Of a stretch of DNA of 64,000 nt, positions 1 through 9,446 are shown piece by piece (positions within the stretch are counted from its first letter, which is position 1; the number at the start of each line of letters is the position of its first letter). Origin of the DNA: an uncultured Alistipes sp. (GTDB taxonomy: Bacteria; Bacteroidota; Bacteroidia; Bacteroidales; Rikenellaceae); the NCBI GenBank assembly GCA_900541585.1, contig UQKD01000004.1, positions 62,001 through 126,000 on the forward strand, written 5' to 3'. The notes under the pieces were generated by a model. That model was given only the letters and a program-made list of their open reading frames with translations, did not search any database and was not told where the DNA came from. The position numbers and the translations under genes are program-made.

Positions 1-284
1 CGTCGCGCCGCGCCATCGGTTCGAACCAGACACAGACCGTGGCGTGGAAGTTCATCGTGCGCAACACACGCCCGGAACCCGTCGTGCTGACGCTCACCGA
101 CCAGCTGCCCGTATCGCGCAACAGCACCATCGCCGTATCGGCCGAGGAGCTGAGCGGAGGCCGGCTGGACAAGGAGAGCGGCATCGTCGCCTGGAGGCTG
201 GAACTGAAACCCGGAGAGCAGCGCGAACTGCACCTGCGCTACGCGGTGAAATATCCCAAAGGCCGCAGCCTGGCAATCGAGTGA
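1..284 (+). CDS. DUF4139 (mucoidy-inhibitor-like) domain protein, C-terminal end
   Basis: This is the 3' end of a gene that begins before the window. The frame is open from base 3 and ends at a TGA at 282-284. The visible 93 residues contain AWKFIVRNTRPEPVVLTLTDQLPVS, then a short charged segment and a LRYAVKYPKG ending. That pattern of beta-strands, with DQLPVS and a closing Y-x-V-x-YPKG, is typical of the C-terminus of DUF4139/MuiA-like proteins. Their molecular role is not established. A strong hairpin follows, so transcription probably ends here. The family call rests on the C-terminus only. Confidence 0.6.
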   Translation, partial: SRRAIGSNQTQTVAWKFIVRNTRPEPVVLTLTDQLPVSRNSTIAVSAEELSGGRLDKESGIVAWRLELKPGEQRELHLRYAVKYPKGRSLAIE

Positions 285-326
285 CCCGTGAAAAGGGACG
301 GCCCGACGACTCCGTTCCCTACGATT

Positions 327-365
327 TCGCCCCTGCCGGAACTATTTCCGGCAGGGGCGATTCCT
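327..365. terminator. Terminator between two convergent genes
   Basis: A perfect 15-bp stem (327-341 with 346-360) with a 4-nt CTAT loop is followed on the + strand by TTCCTTTTCC. It lies between the DUF4139 gene (+) and the hybrid sensor gene (-), which converge here. The pyrimidine tract favours the + direction. Confidence 0.8.
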
Positions 366-414
366 TTTCCGGGAGGCCGGCCGAACCGTCCCCTGCCGAT
401 CCCGGGCCGCAGGG

Positions 415-3400
415 CTACTGCTCCGTGTCGCTCACGAACTTTTTCGGAAGCACGCCGAACTGCTTCTGGAAACACTTGGCGAAGTAGGACGTGGAACTGA
501 ACCCGACCATGTAGCAGACCTCGTTGATGTGGTAACGCTTGTCCTTGAGCAGCCGGGCCGCGGTTTTCAGCCGTTCGAGACGCAGGTAATCGTTCGGGGT
601 CATATCCAGCACGCCCTTGATCTTGCGGTAGAAGCTCGCCCGGCTCATGTGCACCATCTCGGCGATGTCGTTGATCTTGAACTCGGGATCGCTGAGGTTC
701 GCATGGATGATCTCCTGCAGCCGGACGATGAAATCCGTATCGGCCGAGGAGGTCGCCATGGTGTTGGCCAGCACCAGGGGATTTTTCGAAAAGGCCTCGC
801 TCAATTTCTGCCGGCTCTTGATCAGGTTGGCGATCACCGACAGCAGGTAGTCTGACGAAAAGGGCTTTTCGACATAGGCGTCGGCCCCGGCGTCCATGCC
901 CGAAATCTTCGAACGGAGGTTCGTCTTCGCCGTCAGCAGAATCAGGGGAATATGGCTGTAACGCAGGTCGTTCTTCACCCGCCGGCAAAGCTCGATGCCG
1001 TCCATCTTGGGCATCATGATGTCGCTGACGATCAGGTTGATGAAATTCTTCTCCAGCAGTTCCAGCGCCTCGACGCCGTTCTCGGCCGTGAGCACCGAAT
1101 AATTCTCCGACACCTGCCGCCGGATGAAGGCGCACATCTCGGGATTGTCCTCGACGACCAGGATGCTGTAAGCCTCCCAGCCCGGGTCGCCCCGCTCGTC
1201 GGGAATGCTCTCGGGATTCTCCTCCGAGGCGGGGTCCCCGGCATCCGCGGCCTCCTGCCGGCAGACCGGAATGGTCAGGACGAACTCGTTCAGCTCCCGG
1301 TCGCCGCCCATGACCAGCGTGCCGTGGTGCAGCTCGGCCAGGGAGCGCGACAGCGCCAGTCCGATGCCCGTCCCCGTCGACTCGCTTTTCCGGGTATGGC
1401 GGAAGAAGGGGGCGAAAATGGCCTCGCGCATCTCCGGGGGCACGACCTCGCCGTCGTTGGTCACCGTGACACGGAACGCGTTGTCCAGCATCGTCAGCTC
1501 GACGCGGATCATCGTCTCCGAATATTTCAGGGCGTTGTTCAGCAGGTTGCTCAAGATTTTGGTGAAGGCCTCGCGGTCGACCTGCGCATAAGCCTCCCCG
1601 CCGCCCAGTTCCAGTTCGAAGGTCTTGTGCTGCTGCTTGGCCGAAGAGCTGAACCGGTAGAAGGTCTCCTCGACGATGTCCGACACGTTCTGCCGCGTCA
1701 GGTTGAGCGACAGGTGCTCCTTCTCGATCTTCTGGAAGTCCAGCAGCTGGTTGGTCAGGTCGAGCAGGCGGTTGGTGTTGCGGTCCATGACGATCAGGTC
1801 CTCGGCCATGTTCCGGTCCATCGTCTTCTGCTTGGCGAGGATGTTCTCCAACGGTCCCTTGATCAGCGTCAGCGGCGTGCGGATCTCGTGCGCGATGTTG
1901 GTGAAAAAGCTGATCTTGGCGTTGTACAGCTCCCGCTCCTTCTCCCGCTCGAAAGCCTGGATATGCTGCTGCTGGCGGCGGATGTTGCGGCGCGTGTGGT
2001 AAATCCCGGTCAGCACGAGTGCCCCCACCGCGAGCAGCCCGTAGACGACGAAGGCCGCCGTGGAGAGGTAGAACGGCGGGGAAACCTCGATGAAAAGCCG
2101 CTTTTCGGACTCCGCATCCGGATTGCCGGAGCTGTCGGCCAGCCGGACCCGGAAGTTGTATTTGCCGTAGGGGATTTTCGAGTAGGTGATCGTGGCGCTC
2201 TCGGGCGTGTACTGCCGCCACCGGTCGTCGAAGCCTTCGAGTTTGTAGAGCAGGCGGCTGGTCTGCGGCTCGCGGTAGCTCAAGGCGGCGATCTGGAGCG
2301 ACAGCGAGTTCTGATCGTGCTTCAGGCGGACCGAATCCGAGCAGATGATGCTTTTGCGCAGCGGGGAGTTCCGGCCTCCGACGACGACCTTCTCGTTCAG
2401 CAGCGAAAAACCGGTGATGTAGATCGGCGGCACGTAGTCGGTCTTGCGGCCGAGGAGCGTCTCGGGATTGAAGGAGACAAGCCCCTCGATACAGCCGAAG
2501 TAGACGATTCCGTCCGGCGACTTGTAACCCGACTTGTAGTTGAACTGGTTGCTCAACAGGCGGTCGGTCACGGTGTAGACCTGCCTGACGCTCCCCGTCC
2601 GGGGATCGAACAGCGCCAGCCCCCGGTCGGTCGTGATCCAGAAATAGCCCTGGTCGTCCTCGATGATCTGAAACACGACGTCGCTGGGCATACCGTCGAA
2701 GGAACCGTAACGGACGAAGGTTTGCCCGGCCGGGTCGAAACGACAGAAGCCCGAGCCTTCGGTGGTGAGCCATATCCGCCGGTTGCTGTCCTCGAAAACG
2801 CTCGTGACGTTGTCGTAGGGAAGCGAGTTCGGATCGTCGGCGTCGTGCAGGAACTGCGTCCAGACGTCGTTGCGCGCATCGTAGCGGTAGACACCGTTGG
2901 ACGAGGTTCCCACCCAGAGGTTCCCGGCAGAATCCTCCCGGATGTCGTGGACCATTTTGCCGCCGTTAATCTCCGGGACGTGGAGGAAACGGTCCGTCTC
3001 GCGGTTGTAATACTGAAGGCCGTGCATCGTTCCCACGTAGATGCGCCCGCTGTTGGTCTTGCAGAGCGCGAAAACGTAGTTGCTGAAAAGACGCCCCGGC
3101 TTGTTGTCGTTGTCGTACTTGCGGATACGCCCCGTCCGGGTGTCGATCACCCGGATGCCTTTCGAGAAGGTGCTCACCCAGAGGTCGTCCCCGTCCATCA
3201 GCAGTCCGTGGACGTTGGTGAACTCCCGGCTCGGGGCGAAGAAGCCGAACGACCGGGTCGCGGGGTCGAACTGGTAAAGCCCGGCGTCCTCCGTGCCGAT
3301 CCAGAGCCGCCCGTCGCTGCCCGGGCAGATCTCGCGCACGCGGCGCCCCCGGAGGCTGTGCGGATCGTCGGTGTGGTAATACTTTTCGAAATCGGAATTC

Positions 3401-4404
3401 CGCTGGGGCAGGTAGTTGATGCCTCCGAAAAAGGAACCGATCCACAATCCGCCCTCGCGGTCCTTGCAGAGCGAATAGACGGCATTGTCCGAAAGCGAAT
3501 AGGGATCGTACGGGGAACTTTTCAGGTGCTGGTAGCGCCGGGTGCGGATGTTGTAGACGACGATGCCCGACTCGGTCCCGATCCACAGTTCGTCGGGCGA
3601 GTATTGCAGGATGTGCCGCACGAAGAGCGGCGCCGCGGGATTGTCCGACAGCTGCAGCCGGGTGACCGTCCCCGTGACGAGGTCCAGCTTCGCAACGCCC
3701 TGCTCCTCCAGACCGAGGTACATCTCGTTGTAGTCGCTCAAACAGATGCAGGAGATGATGTCCTTGGGGTAAATCTCCCGCCCGTCGGCGTCGAGGAACG
3801 GTTTGACGTTCGCAAACCGGTCCTCGGTGTAGTAAAGCCCTCCGCCGTAGCCGGCGAACCAGATGACCCCGTTCTTGTCGCTCGCCAGGCTGCGCAGCGT
3901 CTTCCGCGGCTTGTAGCGGCATTCGACCTGCCGGGTCTGCGGATCGTAGCAGAAAACGTCGTTATTCTCCACGACGATCCAGACGCGGCCCTCCCGGTCG
4001 CAGTCGAGGATCGGAACCGGCTTGGTGACCGGTTTCCCGTCGTCGGCGTAAAGCGGCACGGCGGAAAAATGCTCCATTTCGGGATCGTAGATGTAAAGCC
4101 CCGAGTCCGTGCCGACCCAGATTCTGCGGTCGTGGTCCTCGACGAGGCATTTGATGAGGCTGTTCCCCAGTCCGGTCGTCAGGCGCGGATCGTGCATGAA
4201 AGTCTTGAACGACTTCCCGTCGTAACGGCACAGCCCGTCCTTCGTGCCGAACCACATGAAACCCTTGTCGTCCTGAATGATCGAGGTGACCGTATTCTGC
4301 GACAATCCGTCGTTGATGTCCAGCCGGTCGAAATGGATCGACTGCGCACGGCCCGGAAAAACGCCGCAGAAAAGCGCAAGGACAAGCGGATAGAATTTTC
4401 CCAT
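415..4404 (-). CDS. Hybrid two-component system sensor/AraC-type regulator of the adjacent glycan locus
   Basis: The protein has 1329 aa, the usual size of a Bacteroidota hybrid two-component system (HTCS). Parts in order: Sec signal peptide (1-20); about 14 two-component-type beta-propeller repeats with WFGT/WIGT motifs (to about 690); a Y_Y_Y domain (about 691-771); one membrane helix (about 780-805); a HisKA H-box with HEIRTP (His near 838); a HATPase with TGTGIGLAL; a receiver domain with VVEDN and SDIMMPKMDG (phospho-acceptor Asp near 1127); and a C-terminal AraC-type helix-turn-helix (about 1225-1329). In this family a periplasmic oligosaccharide binds the propeller region and the cytoplasmic end activates the neighbouring PUL. 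All key residues are present, so the gene looks intact. It is divergent from the PUL genes, which are its likely targets. Confidence 0.93.
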   Translation of the reverse strand: MGKFYPLVLALFCGVFPGRAQSIHFDRLDINDGLSQNTVTSIIQDDKGFMWFGTKDGLCRYDGKSFKTFMHDPRLTTGLGNSLIKCLVEDHDRRIWVGTDSGLYIYDPEMEHFSAVPLYADDGKPVTKPVPILDCDREGRVWIVVENNDVFCYDPQTRQVECRYKPRKTLRSLASDKNGVIWFAGYGGGLYYTEDRFANVKPFLDADGREIYPKDIISCICLSDYNEMYLGLEEQGVAKLDLVTGTVTRLQLSDNPAAPLFVRHILQYSPDELWIGTESGIVVYNIRTRRYQHLKSSPYDPYSLSDNAVYSLCKDREGGLWIGSFFGGINYLPQRNSDFEKYYHTDDPHSLRGRRVREICPGSDGRLWIGTEDAGLYQFDPATRSFGFFAPSREFTNVHGLLMDGDDLWVSTFSKGIRVIDTRTGRIRKYDNDNKPGRLFSNYVFALCKTNSGRIYVGTMHGLQYYNRETDRFLHVPEINGGKMVHDIREDSAGNLWVGTSSNGVYRYDARNDVWTQFLHDADDPNSLPYDNVTSVFEDSNRRIWLTTEGSGFCRFDPAGQTFVRYGSFDGMPSDVVFQIIEDDQGYFWITTDRGLALFDPRTGSVRQVYTVTDRLLSNQFNYKSGYKSPDGIVYFGCIEGLVSFNPETLLGRKTDYVPPIYITGFSLLNEKVVVGGRNSPLRKSIICSDSVRLKHDQNSLSLQIAALSYREPQTSRLLYKLEGFDDRWRQYTPESATITYSKIPYGKYNFRVRLADSSGNPDAESEKRLFIEVSPPFYLSTAAFVVYGLLAVGALVLTGIYHTRRNIRRQQQHIQAFEREKERELYNAKISFFTNIAHEIRTPLTLIKGPLENILAKQKTMDRNMAEDLIVMDRNTNRLLDLTNQLLDFQKIEKEHLSLNLTRQNVSDIVEETFYRFSSSAKQQHKTFELELGGGEAYAQVDREAFTKILSNLLNNALKYSETMIRVELTMLDNAFRVTVTNDGEVVPPEMREAIFAPFFRHTRKSESTGTGIGLALSRSLAELHHGTLVMGGDRELNEFVLTIPVCRQEAADAGDPASEENPESIPDERGDPGWEAYSILVVEDNPEMCAFIRRQVSENYSVLTAENGVEALELLEKNFINLIVSDIMMPKMDGIELCRRVKNDLRYSHIPLILLTAKTNLRSKISGMDAGADAYVEKPFSSDYLLSVIANLIKSRQKLSEAFSKNPLVLANTMATSSADTDFIVRLQEIIHANLSDPEFKINDIAEMVHMSRASFYRKIKGVLDMTPNDYLRLERLKTAARLLKDKRYHINEVCYMVGFSSTSYFAKCFQKQFGVLPKKFVSDTEQ

Positions 4405-4425
4405 ACGATGTTTAGGTTAGTAAAA

Positions 4426-4433
4426 CAAATATA
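4426..4433 (-). promoter_or_regulatory. -7 element of the hybrid sensor gene
   Basis: Read on the - strand, this is TATATTTG, a full match to the Bacteroidota TAnnTTTG element, 22 nt before the start codon. A TTTG at 4452-4449 lies 15 nt further upstream, slightly shorter than the usual -33 spacing. Confidence 0.65.
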
Positions 4434-4617
4434 GATAAATTTAAATCACAAAAAAACACCCCGAAAAGCGTGCAACGAAAGCGATCGTTCACACAACATG
4501 CATAATATCAAACACTTAACACATCAAAAATACCCGCTCGTCCCGCAAAAGAGACAAAATTGAGATGATTTTTGCGTTAATAGCGACTATATTTTCTTAT
4601 ACCGATTTTCCCTTTTC

Positions 4618-4625
4618 TACCTTTG
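4618..4625 (+). promoter_or_regulatory. -7 element for the first PUL operon
   Basis: TACCTTTG matches TAnnTTTG. It lies 65 nt before the ATG at 4691. No good -33 TTTG sits at the normal distance (TTTTC near 4592 is the closest), as expected for a promoter needing an activator. Confidence 0.6.
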
Positions 4626-4690
4626 TTCTGACAAAAAACACCTAAACCTGAAACGGCACGCCGGGAGCGGCTGCCGGCTGAATGTAACCG

Positions 4691-6705
4691 ATGAAAAAGT
4701 GCTTATCCATCCTGTTTGCCTGCTGCGCGATCGCCGGTGAAACCTCCGCCATGGAGGGCCGCCTGTCGGAACGGATTACGCTGAAAACCCCGGGCAACCC
4801 TGCCGCGACCTACGATCTGCGTGAATCCGCAACGGAGGGGGGGGGGGAATTTTAGAGGCTGACCAACAGCTGCCGCTGACCATCCGGCGGCAAAAAACCG
4901 AAACGGAGAACGAAATAAGGATCGTTCTCACCCTGACGGCGACCGATCTCCTATATTATAATGTAGAGGCGCTGTTCACCACCGGATTTACCCACGAAAA
5001 CTGTCTTTTCTACATGCCCGGGTTCTGGTATCACAAGAACCTGCGGTCGCCCAAGTCGGCTCCCTCATTCCACACCAGCGACAGCTGGCAGGTCCGGGAA
5101 GACCGCCTGAGCACGCCCCTCACGGGTATCTACGACGAAAAATCGGGAACTTACTACACGGTGCTCCGCACCGATACGCCGGACTGCGAAGCCCTCGCCT
5201 GCCACAACTACGGAGATGTCATCCTCTCGGGCAAAACGTCGCTGGGATTCACCGGATTCCGCAACGCCGACGCACACGCCGCGCTGGTCTTCGGGTTCCC
5301 CTACTGCGAAGCCCCGAAATCCTATGTCCGCAAGCTGACCCTCGCGCCCGCCGTCCGGGCGTTCGAGAAACTGGAAAAAGGCGAGACGAGACGCCTGACA
5401 TGGACCCTCCGCAAGGGCGTCAGCCCCTCCTATTCGTCGTTCGTGGCCGACGTGTGGAACTACTCCTTCGACGCGCTCGATCCCCAGCCCGTCAAACCCC
5501 GCTACACTCCCGCCGAGGCCAAAGCCATCCTGGCCGAATACTTCGCCCAAAGCTACGTCGGAGACTATCCGCTGAAATACACCTCCGGCGTGGAACTCCG
5601 CACGGCCGACTGCGAAAGCACGGGCATCGCCGAGATCGGATTCGTGGGCCGCGTCCTGCTGAACGCATACAATGCGCTGGAGTACGGCGAAGCCAACGGC
5701 CGGGAGGACCTCGCGGCGAACGCACGGTCGATCTTCGACAGCTACCTGCGCTACGGATTCACACCGGGCGGCCTGCTGCGCGAGGTGGTCGACTTCAAGC
5801 GCGAGCGCGAGACCGACGTATACAGCATCCGCCGCCAGTCGGAGGGCGTCTACGCCCTGCTCAACTACCTCGCTTACGAGAAGCAGCAGGGCCGCAGCCA
5901 TCCCGAATGGGAGGCCCGCATCCGCACCCTGCTGGAGAAATTCCTCTCGCTCCAGAACCCCGACGGCAGTTTCCCCCGCAAATTCCGCGACAACCTGACC
6001 GTCGTGGACGCTTCGGGCGGCAGCACCCCTTCGGCCACGCTGCCGCTGACGATGGCATACACCTATTTTAAAAACGAAGCTTACCGCAGGAGCGCTCGGC
6101 GCACGGCCGATTACCTGGAAAAGAACCTCATCTCCAAAGCCGACTACTTCTCCTCGACGCTCGACGCCAACTGCGAGGACAAGGAGGCGTCGCTCTATGC
6201 CGCGACGGCGATGTATTACATGACGTTCGTCTCCGAAGGCGCCGAGCGGCAGCGCTACATCGACCTGTGCCGCGAGGCGGCCTATTTCGCCCTGTCGTGG
6301 TACTACCTCTGGGACGTGCCTTTCGCACAGGGGCAGATGCTCGGCGACGCGGGCTTCCGCTCGCGCGGCTGGGGCAACGTCTCGGTGGAGAACAACCACG
6401 TCGACGTTTTCATCTTCGAATTCGCGACGGTGCTCGACTTCCTGGCCGAAGCATGCAACGAACCCCGCTTCTCGCGCACCAGCGCCGTGATCAAAAGCTC
6501 GATGCTCCAGCTGATGCCCGTCGAAGGATCGATGTTCGAAATCGGCCGCACGGGCTACTACCCCGAGGTGGTGCAGCACACCGCCTGGGACTACGGCAAG
6601 AACGGCAAAGGCTTCTACAACGACATCTTCGCACCGGGATGGACCGTGGCATCGCTCTGGCAGATGCTCAGCCCCGACCGCGTGACCACATTTTTCGCCA
6701 ACTGA
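4691..6705 (+). pseudogene. Putative (alpha/alpha)6-fold glycosidase split by a poly-G frameshift
   Basis: An ATG at 4691 opens a clear signal peptide (MKKCLSILFACCAIAGETSA). After 54 codons the frame stops at 4853-4855, just past a run of 11 G (4837-4847). The next frame is open from that G-run to 6705, with no good start before 5014. Adding one G, or removing two, would join the two parts into one 671-aa exported protein. The N-terminal third looks like a beta-sandwich. The rest is a helical repeat region with W/Y-rich motifs such as SVENNHVDVFIFEF, typical of six-hairpin glycosidases. I cannot name the GH family with confidence. It is the first gene of the PUL and 14 nt upstream of the GH2 gene. 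It may be a pseudogene, a phase-variable gene, or a homopolymer sequencing error. Confidence 0.7.
4837..4847 (+). repeat. Poly-G homopolymer (11 G) inside a coding region
   Basis: Eleven consecutive G follow codon 49 of the preceding reading frame and are immediately followed by the frame loss. Tracts of this length are prone to slipped-strand mispairing and to sequencing length errors. Confidence 0.9.
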
Positions 6706-6719
6706 AAAACGACTGAAAA

Positions 6720-9446
6720 ATGATCAGGACCTTACTGTTTCTCCTTTTCCTCATCCCGGTCGCCGCACCGGCGCAGGAGGCGCTCAAAGAGCGTGAATAT
6801 ATCCACACCCTGACCTCGGCGGACGGCCACGGAGGAGGGTTCGTCTGGAAGATGAAGCGTGCCGACGAGGTCGGCGTACGCTCCGAGGAGGTCTCCTCGG
6901 CCGAACTCCCGACCGAAGGGTGGCTGCCGGCGGTGGTCCCGGGAACGGTGCTCAACTCGCTGGTCCACGACGGCGTCTACCCCGAACCCTACTACGGGCT
7001 GAACAACAAACTGGAAAAGAACCGCATCCCCGACCTCTACCGCGTGGGACGCGATTTCTACACCTACTGGTTCCGGACGGAATTCCGGCTCGACCGGAAG
7101 GAGTGCGGCGGCAAAAAGGTCTGGCTCCAAGCCGACGGCATCAACTACCGTGCGGAGATTTGGCTCAACGGCAACATGGTGGGCAACACGGCAGGCATGT
7201 TCCTGCAGCGCGTCATCGACATCACCGACAAGGTCACCTTCGACCGGGAGAACGTCCTGGCCGTGAAGGTCTATCCCGTGGACATGCCGGGCACGATCCG
7301 CCCCAAGGGCGGCAAGTCGTTCGGCGCAAACGGCGAATTCCAGAACGGCGGCAACGGCGAGATCGGCCGCAACGTCACCCAGCTGATGACCGTCGGATGG
7401 GACTTCTTCTACCTCGACGGCATCCGCGACCGAAACACCGGCATCTGGCGCGACATCTCCGTCTTCACCACCGGGCGGGTCCGGCTGGAACACCCGTTCG
7501 TCAAATCCGAACTCTCCAGGCCGAACTACGACGTGGCGCGCCAGACCGTCTCGGTCGAGGTCTCCTATCCCGACTACGTCCCGCAGAACACCTGGCGCAA
7601 GGCAAGGGTGAGCGGCGAAATCCGGGGCGAGGGCATCCGCTTCGAGAAGGAGGTGAAACTCTACCGCGGCGAGGTGAAGCAGGTCGTCTTCACCCCCGAG
7701 GAGTTCCCGCAGCTCGTGATCCGCAACCCGCGCCTGTGGTGGCCGCTGAACAAGGGGAAGCAGGAACTGTACGACCTGACGCTGAAGGTCGAATTCGACG
7801 GTAAGGTGAGCGACTCGATCTCGACGCGCTTCGGCATCCGGGAGATCACCTCCACGACCGACACGCCGGACAAATCGCGCACGTTCAGCATCAACGGCCG
7901 GCCGCTCTTCATCCGCGGCACCAACTGGCTGCCGGAGGCCATGCTCCGCACGTCGGACGAACGCACGCGGGCCGAACTGCGCTATACGGCCCAGTCGGGC
8001 GTGAACCTCATCCGCTTCTGGGGCGGCGGCATCACCGAATCGGACTACTTCTTCCAGCTCTGCGACTCGCTGGGCATCCTCGTGTGGCAGGAGTTCTGGA
8101 TGACGGGCGACACGAACCACCCCAACGACCCCGCCGTCTACTATTCGAACGTGGTGTCCACGGTGAAGCGCATCCGCAACCACCCCTCGCTGGCCTACTA
8201 CGTCTCGTCGAACGAAAGCACCGAGATGCCGCAGATGGAGCAGCTGCTGGAGCGCCTCGACGGCACGCGCGGCTACCAGATGCAGTCGGAGTGCGGCGGC
8301 GTGCACGACGGAAGCCCCTACAAACAGGTCAACATCATGAGCCACTACGAGGACAAGGCCTCGCCGCGCGGCAGCCGCGTCTACGGCTTCAACCCCGAGT
8401 ACGGCGCCCCGTGCCTGCCGACGGTCGAATGCCTGCGCGAAATGATGGACGAAAAGGACCTGTGGCCCATCAACAGGGAGGTTTGGGACTATTCGGACGG
8501 AAACGGATTCCACCTCATGTCGTCGCTCTACACCGACATGGCCAACCAGTACGGGCCTTCGCGGAACATCGAGGAGTTCGCCGAAAAGGCGCAGTTCCTC
8601 GGCGCACTGAACTACAAGAGCATCTGGGAGGTCTGGAACTACAACAAGTTCGGCTACGGCGACCGCTACACCTCGGGATTCCTCTACTGGTATCACAATT
8701 CGGCCGTGCGCCAGGTCGCCGGACGCATGTGGGACTGGTCGCTCGAACCCACCGCGGCGCTCTACGCCGCGCAGAACGCCTGCGAACCGCTCCATCCGCA
8801 GTTCGACTACCTGAAAAACACGGTGTCGGTGGTCAACGACCACTACCGCGCATACCGCGGCTACCGGGTCACGGCCGAAGTCTACGACCTCGACATGCGG
8901 CGCATCGACGCGCAGTCGGCGAGAGTGGACCTTCCCGAAGACGGCGTTGCGAACGACGTGCTGACGCTGGATTTCGCGGCGTCGAAAACCCCGGTGCAGT
9001 TCATCAAGCTGAAACTTTTCGACGAGCAGGGCAGACAGGCGGGCAGCAATTTCTACTGGCGTTCGGACAACGAGTACAAGGGCGCCAACACGCTCACCGG
9101 CCCGGCGACGGCAGGGTTCCAGGCCCTCGGCGAGCTGGCCAGAACCAAAGTCGCGGCCTCGTTCCGGACTTCGGTCAACGGCGGAAACCACTTCATCGAC
9201 CTCCGGCTGAAAAACACCGGCCGCACGGTGGCGTTCTTCACGCAGATACAGTGGCTCGACGGTGCGCGCAAACCGGTGCGGCCCTCGTTCTACACCGACA
9301 ACTTCCTCTGCCTGATGCCGGGCGAGAGCCGGACGGTACGTATCGAAACGGCGCTCGGAAAACTCCCCGAAGCGGAATACACGCTCGTCGTGAGGGGCTT
9401 CAACCTCGACACCCGGGAATTCAAGGTCAAAATCGATCGCCCGTGA
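6720..9446 (+). CDS. Glycoside hydrolase family 2 enzyme (beta-mannosidase / exo-beta-glucosaminidase-like)
   Basis: The 908-aa protein has a Sec signal peptide ending near APAQ. It then shows the GH2 order of jelly-roll sugar-binding domain, Ig-like domain, TIM barrel and C-terminal beta domains. The segment GWDFFYLDGIRDRNTGIW resembles the GH2 branch that holds mannosylglycoprotein endo-beta-mannosidases and exo-beta-D-glucosaminidases, rather than classical LacZ. The Glu in VSSNESTE (about residue 499) is the likely acid/base, and the Glu in SIWEVWN (about 637) is a candidate nucleophile. It should act on released oligosaccharides in the periplasm. The exact sugar is not predictable from sequence alone. 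Its TGA overlaps the GTG start of the next gene, indicating translational coupling. Confidence 0.85.
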   Translation: MIRTLLFLLFLIPVAAPAQEALKEREYIHTLTSADGHGGGFVWKMKRADEVGVRSEEVSSAELPTEGWLPAVVPGTVLNSLVHDGVYPEPYYGLNNKLEKNRIPDLYRVGRDFYTYWFRTEFRLDRKECGGKKVWLQADGINYRAEIWLNGNMVGNTAGMFLQRVIDITDKVTFDRENVLAVKVYPVDMPGTIRPKGGKSFGANGEFQNGGNGEIGRNVTQLMTVGWDFFYLDGIRDRNTGIWRDISVFTTGRVRLEHPFVKSELSRPNYDVARQTVSVEVSYPDYVPQNTWRKARVSGEIRGEGIRFEKEVKLYRGEVKQVVFTPEEFPQLVIRNPRLWWPLNKGKQELYDLTLKVEFDGKVSDSISTRFGIREITSTTDTPDKSRTFSINGRPLFIRGTNWLPEAMLRTSDERTRAELRYTAQSGVNLIRFWGGGITESDYFFQLCDSLGILVWQEFWMTGDTNHPNDPAVYYSNVVSTVKRIRNHPSLAYYVSSNESTEMPQMEQLLERLDGTRGYQMQSECGGVHDGSPYKQVNIMSHYEDKASPRGSRVYGFNPEYGAPCLPTVECLREMMDEKDLWPINREVWDYSDGNGFHLMSSLYTDMANQYGPSRNIEEFAEKAQFLGALNYKSIWEVWNYNKFGYGDRYTSGFLYWYHNSAVRQVAGRMWDWSLEPTAALYAAQNACEPLHPQFDYLKNTVSVVNDHYRAYRGYRVTAEVYDLDMRRIDAQSARVDLPEDGVANDVLTLDFAASKTPVQFIKLKLFDEQGRQAGSNFYWRSDNEYKGANTLTGPATAGFQALGELARTKVAASFRTSVNGGNHFIDLRLKNTGRTVAFFTQIQWLDGARKPVRPSFYTDNFLCLMPGESRTVRIETALGKLPEAEYTLVVRGFNLDTREFKVKIDRP

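Larger units (their letters stand above)
4405..4690. promoter_or_regulatory. AT-rich divergent control region between the HTCS gene and the PUL
   Basis: This 286-nt gap is much richer in A/T than its surroundings and carries promoters for both directions (4426-4433 and 4618-4625). It is the natural place for the HTCS DNA-binding domain to act. I could not define an operator sequence with confidence. Confidence 0.6.

Noticed and set aside
239..2773. Long - strand ORF of 844 aa overlapping the hybrid sensor gene
   Set aside because: Same strand, shifted frame of the HTCS gene; contains no recognisable domain.
952..4434. A 1160-aa + strand ORF opposite the hybrid sensor gene
   Set aside because: It is the mirror of a codon-biased GC-rich gene; its composition (R, V, D and H-rich, no domain) shows an antisense shadow, while the - strand protein has complete HTCS domains.
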